A DNA stretch of 64,000 nucleotides from VRUE01 sp963748075 (GTDB taxonomy: Bacteria > Actinomycetota > Thermoleophilia > Solirubrobacterales > 70-9). The notes beneath the pieces are model-generated. The model searched no databases and was not told the DNA's origin. It saw only the letters and a list, made by a program, of their open reading frames with translations. The DNA lies in contig CAVVHQ010000049.1 of NCBI GenBank assembly GCA_963748075.1, positions 62,001 to 126,000 on the forward strand, in the 5' to 3' direction. The position numbers were made by a program, and so were the translations under genes. Positions 27,621 to 36,425 of this stretch are shown piece after piece (the stretch's first letter is position 1; every line of letters starts with the position of its first letter).

Positions 27621-29357
27621 ATGAGCGCGCGGGCGGGAGTCGTCTACCTGGTCGGCGCCGGTCCCGGCGACCCGGGGCTGATGACGGCGCGATCGCTGGA
27701 GCTGATCGCCTCGGCCGACGCGATCTTCTTCGACCGCCTGATTCCGCCCGGGGCTCTCGACGGCGCCCGCGACGATGCCGAGCTGGTCTACGTCGGCAAG
27801 GCCCCCGGGGACGTGCCGCCTCGAAGCGGCCCATATGGGCACCGGATAGACGGCACGTCCCGCGTGGAGCGGCTGAAGTCGGTTGCTCAGGGGGAGATCA
27901 ACGAGCGGCTGGTCGAGGCGGCGCGGGCGGGGAAGAGCGTGGTGCGGCTGAAGGGCGGCGACCCGTTCGTCTTCGGCCGCGGCGGTGAGGAGGGCGAGGC
28001 GCTGCGCGAGGCGGGGGTCGAGTTCGAGGTGGTGCCCGGCGTCACCGCCGGGGTCGCGGCGACCGCTTACGCCGGCATCCCGGTCACCCACCGCGGCGAC
28101 GCCTCCGCCGTCGCCTTCGTCACCGGCCACGAGGACCCGGCGAAGGATGAGGAGGCGCTCGACTGGCAGGCGCTCGCGGGCTTCCCCGGCACGCTCGTCT
28201 TCTACATGGGCATGAAGCGATTGCCCGAGAACGCGGCGGCGCTGATCGGGGCGGGCCGCGATCCGGCCGAGCCGGCGGCGATGGTGGAGCGCGGCACGAT
28301 GGCGGGACAGCGCACCGTCGTCGCGACGCTCGGCAGCCTCGCCGAGGCGGCCGAGCGGGAAGGCATCGGCGCCCCGGCGCTGATCGTCGTCGGCCCGGTC
28401 GTCGCCCGCCGCGAGGCGCTCGCCTGGCTGGAGCGGCGCCCGCTGCACGGCCGCCGCGTCGTCGTCACCCGCGCCCGCGCCCAGGCGAGCGGCCTCGCCG
28501 CGACCCTTCGCGGGCTGGGGGCCGAGGTGGTCGAGCTGCCGGCGATCCGGATCGAGCCGCGGATCGAGAGCGAGGAGGTGCGGCAGACTGCTGCGGCGAT
28601 AGGCGAGTACTCGCTGATCTGCCTGACCAGCCCCAACGGCGTCCGCCTGCTGTTCGAGGCGCTGGACAGGGCCGGCCTCGATGCGCGGGCGCTCAGCGGG
28701 CCGGAAGAGAAGCAAGTAAGGGAGGGAGGAACGGAAGCGGGGGCCAAGGTCGAGGCGCAGGGCGGGGCGGGAGCCGAGGCGCAGGGCGGGGCGGGAGCCG
28801 AGGCGCCGGGCGGGGCGGGAGCCGAGGCGCCGGGCGGGGCGGGAGCCGAGACGCCGGCCCGAGGCGGCGCGACGATCGCTGCGATCGGTCCCGGCACCGC
28901 GCGGGCGCTCGCCGAGCACGGGATCGCCGCGGACGTGGTGCCCGAGCGGTTCGTCGCCGAGGCGCTGGTCGAGGCTCTGAGGCCAATCGAGATCGAGGGC
29001 CGGCGTGTGCTCGTCGCCCGCGCCGCCGAGGCCCGGGACGTCCTGCCTGAGGCGCTGCGCGAGCGCGGCGCCGAGGTCGACGTCGTCGCCCTCTACGAGA
29101 CGCTCCGCGAGACACCAGCGACAGAGGCGGTCGAGGCCGCGCAGGGCGCCGACTACGTCACCTTCACCTCCTCCTCGACCGTGCGCAACCTGAGCGAGGC
29201 GCTGGGCGACCGCTTCCCGCGCGGCGCCCGCATCGTCTCGATCGGCCCGATCACCAGCGAGGCGGCCCGCGCCGCCGGCCTCGAGGTGGCGGTCGAGGCG
29301 GAGCGCTTCGACGTCGACGGCCTGGTCGCAGCGCTGCTAGAGGACGCGGCTGCATGA
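27621..29357 (+). CDS. cobA-hemD: Uroporphyrinogen-III methyltransferase / uroporphyrinogen-III synthase fusion
   Basis: The N-terminal half is SUMT: VYLVGAGPGDPGLMTARSLE, VVRLKGGDPFVFGRGGEE and VPGVTAGVAATAYAGIPVTH. The C-terminal half is HemD: GRRVVVTRARAQASGLAATL, LTSPNGVRLLFEAL and YVTFTSSSTVRNLSEAL. The fusion links heme and corrin/siroheme branches. Two inserts are unusual: residues about 63-81 (RSGPYGHRIDGTSR) encoded by a hairpin, and an 8-residue repeat (EAQGGAGA/EAPGGAGA) in the HemD half. Both keep the frame open. Confidence 0.93.
   Translation: MSARAGVVYLVGAGPGDPGLMTARSLELIASADAIFFDRLIPPGALDGARDDAELVYVGKAPGDVPPRSGPYGHRIDGTSRVERLKSVAQGEINERLVEAARAGKSVVRLKGGDPFVFGRGGEEGEALREAGVEFEVVPGVTAGVAATAYAGIPVTHRGDASAVAFVTGHEDPAKDEEALDWQALAGFPGTLVFYMGMKRLPENAAALIGAGRDPAEPAAMVERGTMAGQRTVVATLGSLAEAAEREGIGAPALIVVGPVVARREALAWLERRPLHGRRVVVTRARAQASGLAATLRGLGAEVVELPAIRIEPRIESEEVRQTAAAIGEYSLICLTSPNGVRLLFEALDRAGLDARALSGPEEKQVREGGTEAGAKVEAQGGAGAEAQGGAGAEAPGGAGAEAPGGAGAETPARGGATIAAIGPGTARALAEHGIAADVVPERFVAEALVEALRPIEIEGRRVLVARAAEARDVLPEALRERGAEVDVVALYETLRETPATEAVEAAQGADYVTFTSSSTVRNLSEALGDRFPRGARIVSIGPITSEAARAAGLEVAVEAERFDVDGLVAALLEDAAA
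27808..27861 (+). repeat. Palindromic insertion within the cobA part
   Basis: GGGACGTGCCG (27808-27818) pairs perfectly with CGGCACGTCCC (27851-27861). The 54-bp block equals 18 codons and sits where SUMT proteins normally continue VGKAPG... directly into the EINRLLVE-type helix. It therefore looks like an in-frame insertion of a hairpin into a conserved gene. Confidence 0.7.
28750..28850 (+). repeat. 24-bp tandem repeat in the hemD part
   Basis: Four consecutive 24-bp units encode EAQGGAGA, EAQGGAGA, EAPGGAGA and EAPGGAGA, followed by a degenerate fifth unit. They lie between the two lobes of the uroporphyrinogen-III synthase fold, a place that may tolerate a flexible linker. Confidence 0.8.
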
Positions 29358-29368
29358 CCTCGCGGCCG

Positions 29369-29416
29369 CCGAGTGGAACCTTTGCCCCCCTCAAGAGGGG
29401 TGAAAGTTCCACTCGG
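29369..29416 (+). promoter_or_regulatory. Leader hairpin of birA (family E element)
   Basis: CCGAGTGGAAC (29369-29379) pairs perfectly with GTTCCACTCGG (29406-29416). The inside has TTT/AAA and CCCC/GGGG pairing around CCTCAAGA. It lies 12 bp after the cobA/hemD stop and ends 27 nt before the birA ATG. The GT-C gene contains a matching element at 54739-54784 (GAGTGG..CTTTTGCC..GGGG..AAAAG..CCATTC). Confidence 0.7.
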
Positions 29417-29443
29417 TGCAGAAGGACGGCAGACAGGCAGTAA

Positions 29444-30184
29444 ATGGGCTTCGGCAGCCCACATCGGCACTTCCGGGTGGCCGACTCGACCAACGCCCGC
29501 GCCCGCGAGCTGGCCGAGGACGGCGCCCCGCACGGCACCGTGGTCACCGCCGCCGAGCAGACTGCGGGGCGCGGGCGCCAGGGCCGCAGCTGGACCGCGC
29601 CGCCCGACAAGGCGCTGCTCTACTCGGCGGTGCTCCGCCCGCTCGACGAGCGCCACCTGCTGCTGCCGCTGGCGGCGCCGCTGGCGGTCTGCGAAGCGGC
29701 GGAGGAGCTGAAGCCGGGGGTCGAGTGCGGCATCAAGTGGCCGAACGACGTCTGGCTCGAGGGGCGCAAGCTGGCCGGAGTGCTGATCGAGGCGAAGCCG
29801 CAGGAGGGCTGGGCGGTGGTCGGCGTCGGTCTCAACCTGACGATCGAGTCCGACGAGTTCCCGCCCGAGCTGCGCGACACGGCGACCTCGCTGGCCGCCC
29901 ACGCTCGCTCCGTTTGGGGTCGTGGAGACACCGAACGGAGCACGCACGGTCCAGACGAAGCTCGACGCGCGTTGGACCGCGCCCTCGACCGCTGGGCCGA
30001 GGCCGACCGAGCCGCAACCCTCGCCGCCTGGCGCGACCGCGACGCCCTGCGTGGCCGCGAGGTCGCGTGGGAGGACGGCTCAGGAGTCGCCGACGGCGTC
30101 GACGACCGGGGTCACCTCGCCGTCACGCTCGCCTCCGGCGACCGTGTCCTGCTTGGCGCCGGCGACGTCCACCTTCGCCTCTGA
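29444..30184 (+). CDS. birA: Biotin--[acetyl-CoA-carboxylase] ligase, catalytic-only form
   Basis: BirA activates biotin and attaches it to carboxylase carrier proteins. The 246-residue product lacks the N-terminal DNA-binding domain, so it is a ligase only. STNARARELAEDG, the biotinyl-AMP loop GRGRQGRSWTAPP, CGIKWPNDVWLEGRKLAGVL and GVGLNL identify it. A short odd stretch (HARSVWGRGDTERSTHG) is encoded by an imperfect palindrome with arms GCTCCGTT/AACGGAGC (29907-29941). Its 3' end overlaps the convergent helicase gene by 105 bp. Confidence 0.9.
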   Translation: MGFGSPHRHFRVADSTNARARELAEDGAPHGTVVTAAEQTAGRGRQGRSWTAPPDKALLYSAVLRPLDERHLLLPLAAPLAVCEAAEELKPGVECGIKWPNDVWLEGRKLAGVLIEAKPQEGWAVVGVGLNLTIESDEFPPELRDTATSLAAHARSVWGRGDTERSTHGPDEARRALDRALDRWAEADRAATLAAWRDRDALRGREVAWEDGSGVADGVDDRGHLAVTLASGDRVLLGAGDVHLRL

Positions 30185-32542
30185 GGTCTTTTTCTTGCCC
30201 TTCTTCTTGCGGCGCCGTTTGCCGCTTTTCGGGAAGTTGCGCAGCAGTTCGCGGGCGGTCGCGGACGGTTTGCGGGCCATCCGCATCCGGGCGCCGCGCA
30301 GCACCTCCTCACCTTCCGGGGTATGCGAGACGGCGCCGGCCAGCAGCGCCACCGCCAGGCGGCGGTCCTGTTTGCGCGCCGCGTGGACAAGCCGTCGCGC
30401 GTTGCGGCCGTGCGCCCGGCCGGAGGAGTTGACCAGCAGCCCCAGGAGCCGCTTCGTCTCCGGCCATCGCTGCACGGCGTACTCTTCGTGCAGCTCGCGG
30501 GTGTAGGAGGCGAGCCGCCAGACCCACGCCTGCGCTTGGTCGCGCCGCCCGATCCGCTTGTCGACCAGCGCTTGGAGAAGCGTCTTCGTCCCGGCCCGCT
30601 TGTCCTCGCGGCTCCAGCTTCCGACGATCTCTATCGCGTCGTCGAACGCCTCGGGGTCGCGCAGGTCGGCGATCTCCGCCAGCGCCTTCAGCCGCAGCTG
30701 CGAGTTGCGGTTGCGCTGCACGCAGGTCAGCAGGAAGCGGCGGCGCAGCTCCCTGTTGCTGTCGTTCTGAAGCATCGAGCGCGCCCGGCGCCAGTTCTGC
30801 GGATTGACCCGCGCCCCGGCCAGCGCCGCCCAGGCGTGCTGCTCGGGGTAGTCGAGGTTCTCGACCCCGATCCGCCACAGCTCGCGTTCGAGCACCTGGG
30901 TGCGGCGTTCGGAGTCCTCGGAGACGGGGACGATGCGCCGCTCGACCCGAACCCGCCGTCCGCGGCCGCGCCGCACCGGGCCGACCACGATCGCGCCGCC
31001 CCGGTAGACGTCGCGGTCGAGCAGGCTGTGCAGGGTGACGATCGTCTCGTCATGGGTGGTCGCCGGGTGGACGAAGTCGATCACCAAGCCGGCCTCCTTG
31101 CCCGGCGCCCGCCGGGTGACGCGGCCGACCCGCTGCTGGTAGACGCGCCGCGAGGCGGTCGGCGCCAGGTGCATGCAGATCGTCGCCCGCGGCGAGTTCC
31201 AGCCCTCGGCGAGCAGCATCGCGTTGCAGAGCACGTCGACCTCGCCGCGCTCGAAGGCGGCGAGGATCTCGGCCAGCTCGCGCTTCGGCGTCTCGCCGGA
31301 GACGGCGCGGGCGACGATGCCGACGCCCTGGAAGGCTTTCGCCACGTGCTTCGCGTGCTGAACGCCGGCCGTGTAGACGACGCCGGGCACCTTGCTGAAG
31401 CGGGTCTTGTAGAGGTCGGCGATCGCCACGTTGAACGGCTCCTGGTCGAGCAGCGCGGCCAGCTCCTCCTGGTCGAAGTCCTGGTCGACTTCGCCCTTGC
31501 GCAGCGGCACCTTGGCGATCGTCCGCACTCCGGGGCCGGGCGGGATGCGGATGCACCGCAGCGGCGCGATCACCCCGCGCCGCGCCGCCTGGGCGAGGTC
31601 GAAGCGCGAGGTCTGGGTGGGGAAGAGGTCGGCGACGTGGCGGGCGATCAGCGCCCCGGTCGCGGTCATGCCGATGAACACCGGGCCGGTCCAGGCGCGG
31701 ATGCAGGCGCTGGTCTTCTCGCCCAGCGCGGTGTGCGCCTCGTCGCAGACCACGATCGAGTAGGCGTCGGAGATCTGCTTGTGGTTGCGCACGAACCACT
31801 GGTAGGTCTCGACCGTGACCGGGCCCTCGGCGTCGTCGCGCTGGCCGAGCAGGGCCGGGCGCAGGCGCTCTTTGTAGCCGCGGTCGGAGATCTCTCCGAT
31901 GAACTGTTCGACCAGGTTGCGGCGGTGGGTGAGGATCAGGACCCCGCCGGTGCGGGAGGCGTCGATGAAGCCGACCGCGGCGACCGTCTTGCCGGCGCCG
32001 GTGGCGTGCTCGAACCAGAAGCGGCGGGCGGCCCCGGGGTCCTCGGCGACCTCGCCCGACGGAGTCCTTTCCTCGTCTTCGGGGGTGGGCTCTTCCTCCC
32101 AGTCCTGCGGCTCCTCGTCGGGCGCCAGCTCCTCCTCGTCATCGACCGCTCCCTGGCCGTCCGCGGCGGGCGCCCCGGCGCCGTTCTCCGCCGCGGTCTG
32201 CTGCTCGGCGATCAGCTCGGTAAGCGTCCCGGAGAGCGCATCGACCTGGTGCGGGTTCAGCTCGGCGCCGTCGCGCAGCTTCGGCGGCTCCTCAGCCAGC
32301 AGCCGCTCGAGGCCGAGCAGCAGCGAGAAATCGCGCCGCCACTGGATCGACGGCTCCGTGGCGCCTTCGTCCAGCTCCCGCAGCGCCGCGTCGAGGGCTC
32401 GGCGGCGGGCGGTGCCGGGAGCGAGCGCCTCCGGGCCCTCGCCGTCGAGCAACAGCGGCTCGCGGGCAAAGGCGGCCGCCCGCTCGATGTCGGTCCCCGA
32501 TGGAACTGCCGCAGGCGCGGCAACTTCGCTGGTCTTGGCCAT
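30080..32542 (-). CDS. Superfamily II DEAD/DEAH-type helicase
   Basis: The 820-residue protein starts MAKTSEVAAPAAVPSG. An acidic low-complexity linker (about 125-165) precedes the helicase core: motif I FEHATGAGKTVAAVGFID, GGVLILTHRRNLVEQFI, motif II VVCDEAHTALG, motif III FIGMTATG and motif VI VYQQRVGRVTRRAPGKEAGL. The C-terminal region is helical and ends in a Lys/Arg-rich tail (GKRRRKKKGKKK). It resembles stand-alone restriction-type/ResIII helicases; no partner methylase or nuclease is adjacent. The stop lies within birA on the other strand. Confidence 0.85.
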   Translation of the reverse strand: MAKTSEVAAPAAVPSGTDIERAAAFAREPLLLDGEGPEALAPGTARRRALDAALRELDEGATEPSIQWRRDFSLLLGLERLLAEEPPKLRDGAELNPHQVDALSGTLTELIAEQQTAAENGAGAPAADGQGAVDDEEELAPDEEPQDWEEEPTPEDEERTPSGEVAEDPGAARRFWFEHATGAGKTVAAVGFIDASRTGGVLILTHRRNLVEQFIGEISDRGYKERLRPALLGQRDDAEGPVTVETYQWFVRNHKQISDAYSIVVCDEAHTALGEKTSACIRAWTGPVFIGMTATGALIARHVADLFPTQTSRFDLAQAARRGVIAPLRCIRIPPGPGVRTIAKVPLRKGEVDQDFDQEELAALLDQEPFNVAIADLYKTRFSKVPGVVYTAGVQHAKHVAKAFQGVGIVARAVSGETPKRELAEILAAFERGEVDVLCNAMLLAEGWNSPRATICMHLAPTASRRVYQQRVGRVTRRAPGKEAGLVIDFVHPATTHDETIVTLHSLLDRDVYRGGAIVVGPVRRGRGRRVRVERRIVPVSEDSERRTQVLERELWRIGVENLDYPEQHAWAALAGARVNPQNWRRARSMLQNDSNRELRRRFLLTCVQRNRNSQLRLKALAEIADLRDPEAFDDAIEIVGSWSREDKRAGTKTLLQALVDKRIGRRDQAQAWVWRLASYTRELHEEYAVQRWPETKRLLGLLVNSSGRAHGRNARRLVHAARKQDRRLAVALLAGAVSHTPEGEEVLRGARMRMARKPSATARELLRNFPKSGKRRRKKKGKKKTSEAKVDVAGAKQDTVAGGERDGEVTPVVDAVGDS

Positions 32543-32691
32543 GAAGGCTTCCGGTTCGTTCCCGCGGCGACACTGGCCGTGCCCCCGGGAAGACTTGGAC
32601 GAGGACGCCGAGAGTTCGCTTCTAGTTCCCCTCCGGCGCTCGCACGCGACTCGCATACGGCGAGCCAAGTAGAACCTATTGTAATCATCGA

Positions 32692-33288
32692 ATGCGAGTG
32701 TTGTCGCCAAACCTGCGGATCGCCCTGGCAATCGCCGTAGCGACGGCGCTTGTCGCTGCCGGCTGCGGATCCTCAGCCGGCGGCGACTACGAAGGCGAGC
32801 ACCCCGATTACGCGAAGGCGCTGGCCGGGTCGCCGCCGCCGCTCGCCGCCCTGCACAGGCAGGCAAACCGGCTGCTGGGCGGTGGGCAGGACGCTTTCGA
32901 AGCGCGGCTCGCGCAGCTGCGCGGTTATCCGGCGGTGGCCAACGTTTGGGCCTCCTGGTGTGGGCCGTGCCGGCTCGAGTTCCCCTTCTTCCAGCGGGTC
33001 GCCGCCGGATACGGCAAGCGGGTCGCCTTCCTCGGCATCGACAGCCAGGACTCCGACGACGCGGCGCGCACCTTCCTCGGCGAGGCGCCGGTTCCATACC
33101 CCAGCTACACCGACCCCGGCGAAGAGATCGCCGCAAGCGTCGGCGCCGACCTCGGCCTGCCCGACACCGTCTTCTACGATCGCCGCGGCGAGTTGGTCCA
33201 CCTGAAGCAGGGGCCCTATGGCGACGCGGCGGAGCTGCGAGCCGACGTGGAGCGCTACGCGCTCGGCGCGAACCGAGAAGGCGGATAA
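32692..33288 (+). CDS. Thioredoxin-like lipoprotein (TlpA/ResA type)
   Basis: The 198-residue product has a lipobox (ATALVAAGC, Cys at about 25) and a thioredoxin fold with VANVWASWCGPCRLEFPFFQ, the WCxxC redox pair, and the cis-proline-equivalent region LGLPDTVFYDRRGELVH. It is likely an extracytoplasmic disulfide reductase; with cytochrome c maturation genes 8 kb away, apocytochrome reduction is a possible job, not a demonstrated one. It sits 8 bp before the NfeD gene. Confidence 0.85.
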   Translation: MRVLSPNLRIALAIAVATALVAAGCGSSAGGDYEGEHPDYAKALAGSPPPLAALHRQANRLLGGGQDAFEARLAQLRGYPAVANVWASWCGPCRLEFPFFQRVAAGYGKRVAFLGIDSQDSDDAARTFLGEAPVPYPSYTDPGEEIAASVGADLGLPDTVFYDRRGELVHLKQGPYGDAAELRADVERYALGANREGG

Positions 33289-33295
33289 TCAGGGC

Positions 33296-33781
33296 ATGGA
33301 CATCTTCGTCATCGTCGCGCTGATCGGGGTCGCCCTGCTGCTCGCCGAGCTGCTGCTCCCGACGGGCGGCGTGCTGGCGGTGCTCGGCGCGGTGGGATTG
33401 GCTGCCGGCGGCGTCCTCGCCCTGACCGCCGAATCCGACTCGAGCGCCAGCGACTGGGCCGGCCCCGCGCTGATCACGCTCGGCGTGCTTTCGATCGTCA
33501 GCTTCTACGTCGTCACCCGCAAAGTAATCGCCGCCCACCGCGACGAGCCGATCCGCACCGGCCACGAGGAGCTGGTCGGCGCCCGCGCCGAGGCCCGCAC
33601 CTCGCTCGATCCGGAAGGGCAGGTGTGGATCGAGGGGGCGCTGTGGCAGGCGCGGCTGGCCGGCGACGGCGGGGCGCTGCGCCCAGGAGATAGAGTCACG
33701 GTCGAGGCGGTCGAAGGGCTGACCCTGAAGGTGCGACCCGAGCCGCCGACCGAGTCTCCGTCCGAGAAAGGAGCGGGCTGA
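33296..33781 (+). CDS. NfeD-like membrane protein
   Basis: The 161-residue protein has three or four hydrophobic segments (MDIFVIVALIGVALLLAELL, then GGVLAVLGAVGLAAGGVLAL and LITLGVLSIVSFYVV). A C-terminal OB-fold domain follows: GARAEARTSLDPEGQVWIEG, LWQARL and GDRVTVEAVEGLTLKV. NfeD proteins are coupled to SPFH proteins, and the next gene is one, overlapping by one base. AGGG lies 2-5 nt before the ATG. Confidence 0.88.
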   Translation: MDIFVIVALIGVALLLAELLLPTGGVLAVLGAVGLAAGGVLALTAESDSSASDWAGPALITLGVLSIVSFYVVTRKVIAAHRDEPIRTGHEELVGARAEARTSLDPEGQVWIEGALWQARLAGDGGALRPGDRVTVEAVEGLTLKVRPEPPTESPSEKGAG

Positions 33782-34734
33782 TGGCAGCGCTGGTGGTTCT
33801 GGTCGTCCTGTTGGTCTTCGCGGCGATCGTGCTTGGGTCTGCGGTGCGAGTGCTGCGCGAGTACGAGCGCGGGGTGGTGTTCCGGCTCGGCCGGCTGATC
33901 GCCACCAAGGGGCCGGGGCTGATCCTGCTGATCCCGCTGATCGACCGGATGGAACGGGTCGACCTGCGCACGGTGACGCTCAACATCCCGCCGCAGGAGG
34001 TGATCACCCGCGACAACGTGCCCTCGAGCGTCAACGCTGTCGCCTACTTCCGGGTGGTCGACTCCAACCGGGCGATCGTCGAGGTGGAGAACTTCCTGCT
34101 GGCGACCTCGCAGATCGCGCAGACGGCGCTGCGCTCGGTGCTCGGCAAGGCCGAACTGGATCAGCTGCTGGCCGAGCGCGAGCGGCTCAACGAAGAGCTG
34201 CAGAAAATCATCGACGAGTCGACCGAGCCGTGGGGCGTCAAGGTGACCGCCGTGGAGATCAAGGACGTCGAGATCCCCGAGCAGATGCAGCGGGCGATGG
34301 CGCGCCAGGCCGAGGCCGAGCGCGAGCGGCGGGCGAAGATCATCAACTCCGAGGGCGAGTTCCAGGCGGCGCAGAAGCTCACCGACGCGGCCGACATCAT
34401 CAGCACCAACCCGGCTTCGCTGCAGCTGCGCTACCTGCAGACCCTGCTGGAGATCGGCGGCAGCCAGAACACGACGGTCGTCTTCCCGCTGCCGATGGAC
34501 ATCCTCGAGCCGTTCCAGCAGGCGATCAAAGGCGCGTCGAAGCCGCAGCCGCCGCCGAAGCCGGCCGCCCCTCCACCCCCGCCGCCGAGCCGGACGCCGA
34601 CGACCTCCCCCCGTCCCGCGGCTGAGCACCCTGAGCGGGCCCGAGCTCCGCATCGACCAGCTGACGGGTCTGCGAACGATCCTTGCGCCCGGACGCGCCG
34701 ACCGTCCGCACGGGTTCGGTCGGGCCGCGCGTGA
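33781..34734 (+). CDS. SPFH/stomatin-type membrane scaffold protein, C-terminus probably frameshifted
   Basis: One N-terminal membrane helix is followed by the SPFH/PHB domain (REYERGVVFRLGRLIATKGP, DLRTVTLNIPPQEVITRDNV, AVAYFRVVDSNRAIVEVENF). A coiled-coil follows (ARQAEAERERRAKIINSEGE). It forms an operon with NfeD, a known pairing. After residue about 260 the frame becomes Pro/Arg-rich and overlaps the next gene. A shift near 34570 instead yields a short acidic end (EPDADDLPPSRG, stop at 34625), which is more plausible for the native protein. Confidence 0.82.
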   Translation: MAALVVLVVLLVFAAIVLGSAVRVLREYERGVVFRLGRLIATKGPGLILLIPLIDRMERVDLRTVTLNIPPQEVITRDNVPSSVNAVAYFRVVDSNRAIVEVENFLLATSQIAQTALRSVLGKAELDQLLAERERLNEELQKIIDESTEPWGVKVTAVEIKDVEIPEQMQRAMARQAEAERERRAKIINSEGEFQAAQKLTDAADIISTNPASLQLRYLQTLLEIGGSQNTTVVFPLPMDILEPFQQAIKGASKPQPPPKPAAPPPPPPSRTPTTSPRPAAEHPERARAPHRPADGSANDPCARTRRPSARVRSGRA

Positions 34735-35693
34735 CGAGAAGGGCCCGGAGGGGTGCCCGTTCTGCGAGGGGCACGAGGAGCGGACGCCGCCCGAGCTGTA
34801 CGCGGTGCGACCGGGGGGCGGCGGGCCCGACACGCCCGGCTGGACCAGTCGGGTCGTACCGAACCTCTATCCGGCGCTGGCGGAGGAGGACGGCGAGGAG
34901 GGGTCGGGGGCGCGCAGCCGCGACGGGCGGCGAAGCCGGCGCCTTCGCCAGCGCCGGCGACCCACTGCTCGAGTCGCGCCGGGCGGGCGAGCCGAACCTG
35001 TTCGCCTCGCGGCCGGCCGTCGGCGGCCACGAGGTGATCGTCAATGCCCCCGAGCACGTCACCGCGATGGCCGAGCTGGGCGAGGAGCGCTTCGCCGATG
35101 CGATCGCCGCCTGGCGCGAGCGGATGCGCGCGCATGCGGCGGCGGCCCACGTGCAGGTGGTCGTCAACGAGGGCGTCGCGGCTGGCGCCTCGCTGCCCCA
35201 CACCCACGCGCAGCTCTACGCGCTCCCCTTCGTGCCGGCGGCGGTGGCGCGCGAGCGCGAGCGGGCCGGCGCCTACGGAGAACGGACGGCGGGCGGCGGT
35301 CTGCTCGGCGACGTGCTGGTCGAGGAGGTGCGGCGGCGGGAGCGGTTGGTGGCGATCGACGACGAGGCGGCGCTGATCTGCCCCTGGGCCTCGCGCTCTC
35401 CCTACGAGCTGCGGGTGGTGCCGCGCCGCGAAGAGCCGAGCTTCGCCGAGAGCGAGTCCGGGGCGGCGATGATCCGCACGGCGCTGCGCGCCCTTGCCGA
35501 GCGGTTCGGCGGCCCGCCCGAACTGAACCTCTGGGTGGTGACCGCGCCGCGGGGCGCCGAGCAGTTCTGCTGGCACGTCGACATCGCCCCGCGGCTCGCC
35601 GTCAAGGCTGGGTTCGAGCTGGGGACGGGGGTCGACATCAACGTGTATCCGCCGGAGCGGGCTGCTGCGGATTTGCGGGAGGTGTTGGGGTGA
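34622..35693 (+). pseudogene. Galactose-1-phosphate uridylyltransferase-like (HIT superfamily), frameshifted
   Basis: The N-terminal part reads ELRIDQLTGLRTILAPGRAD with the zinc-site CPFCEGHEERTPP up to about 34910. The rest is in another frame: FASRPAVGGHEVIVNAPEHV, the catalytic LPHTHAQLYALPFVP (HxHxQ) and FCWHVDIAPRLAVKAGFELG. Both halves fit GalT-like enzymes, so one base was probably gained or lost near 34920 in a G-rich run. No ATG lies at the expected start; CTG 34622 or a start affected by the overlapping SPFH frame are options. Confidence 0.72.
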
Positions 35694-35798
35694 GGCCGTA
35701 CATCTCGCCGAAGCGCCGGGTTGAGAGGTAGCCGCTCCCAAAGTCTCCGGGGATGAGGCCTCCACTCCTCCTTCGCGAAGCGTCAATAGGCTGAGGCA

Positions 35799-36425
35799 GT
35801 GCCGCCCAACCCCCGCCCGATCCCCAGGTTCATCGCCGACACCAGCCAGGAGGGAATCCCCCATGGCAGGTTCGCCGAGCGGCTGGCCGAGGAGTTCCGG
35901 AAAGCTTGCGAGGGCATCGACGAGCTGCCCGAGGGGGTGGAGATCCCCGAGGAGGTCGAGTGGTTTCCGGAGCGGGCCTGGGGCGGGCGCGTCTGGGTGC
36001 CCGGCACGCTGCGGGCGGAGGGACCCGGGGGGACGTTGGAGCTGTTCGGCCATGTCTCCTACCTGCTGCCCGACCAGGGGGAGCCGGGGGGCTTCGCGGC
36101 CAAGGCCGACTTCACCGACGTGCTGGCCGAAAACAACCCGGACTGGCGGATCGACCTGAACGACGAGGTGATCGGCCGCTGGCGCGGCGAGGACGGCCGC
36201 GCCGGCGACGTCACCCTCGTCTGGGGCCGCCCCCTGGTTCGGGGCGCGGTCGCCGCCACGGCCGAGCTGGAGGCGGAGACGGTCGACCAGGAAGTCGTCA
36301 CCCGGGAACGCTTCACCCTGATCGCCCTCGACGCCATGAAGGGCTACGGCGACGACATCTTCATGCAGGTGAAGCTGTGGAGCCGCCGCGCCCAGGAGCT
36401 GGCCTCGGAGAGCCTCTACGCCTGA
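35799..36425 (+). CDS. Conserved protein of unknown function
   Basis: The 208-residue product (GTG start at 35799) is acidic and shows no signal peptide or membrane segment. Recognisable stretches are GTLELFGHVSYLLPDQGEPG, ADFTDVLAENNPDWRIDLND and ITRERFTLIALDAM-like VVTRERFTLIALDAMKGYGD. I do not recognise a family. Codon usage and length support a real gene. It converges on yceH with a 10-bp overlap at the stops. Confidence 0.6.
   Translation: MPPNPRPIPRFIADTSQEGIPHGRFAERLAEEFRKACEGIDELPEGVEIPEEVEWFPERAWGGRVWVPGTLRAEGPGGTLELFGHVSYLLPDQGEPGGFAAKADFTDVLAENNPDWRIDLNDEVIGRWRGEDGRAGDVTLVWGRPLVRGAVAATAELEAETVDQEVVTRERFTLIALDAMKGYGDDIFMQVKLWSRRAQELASESLYA

Noticed and set aside
30080..33565. N-terminal extension of the helicase to 33565
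   Set aside because: The extra 341 codons are antisense to the thioredoxin-like and NfeD genes; MAKTSE at 32542 is the sensible start.
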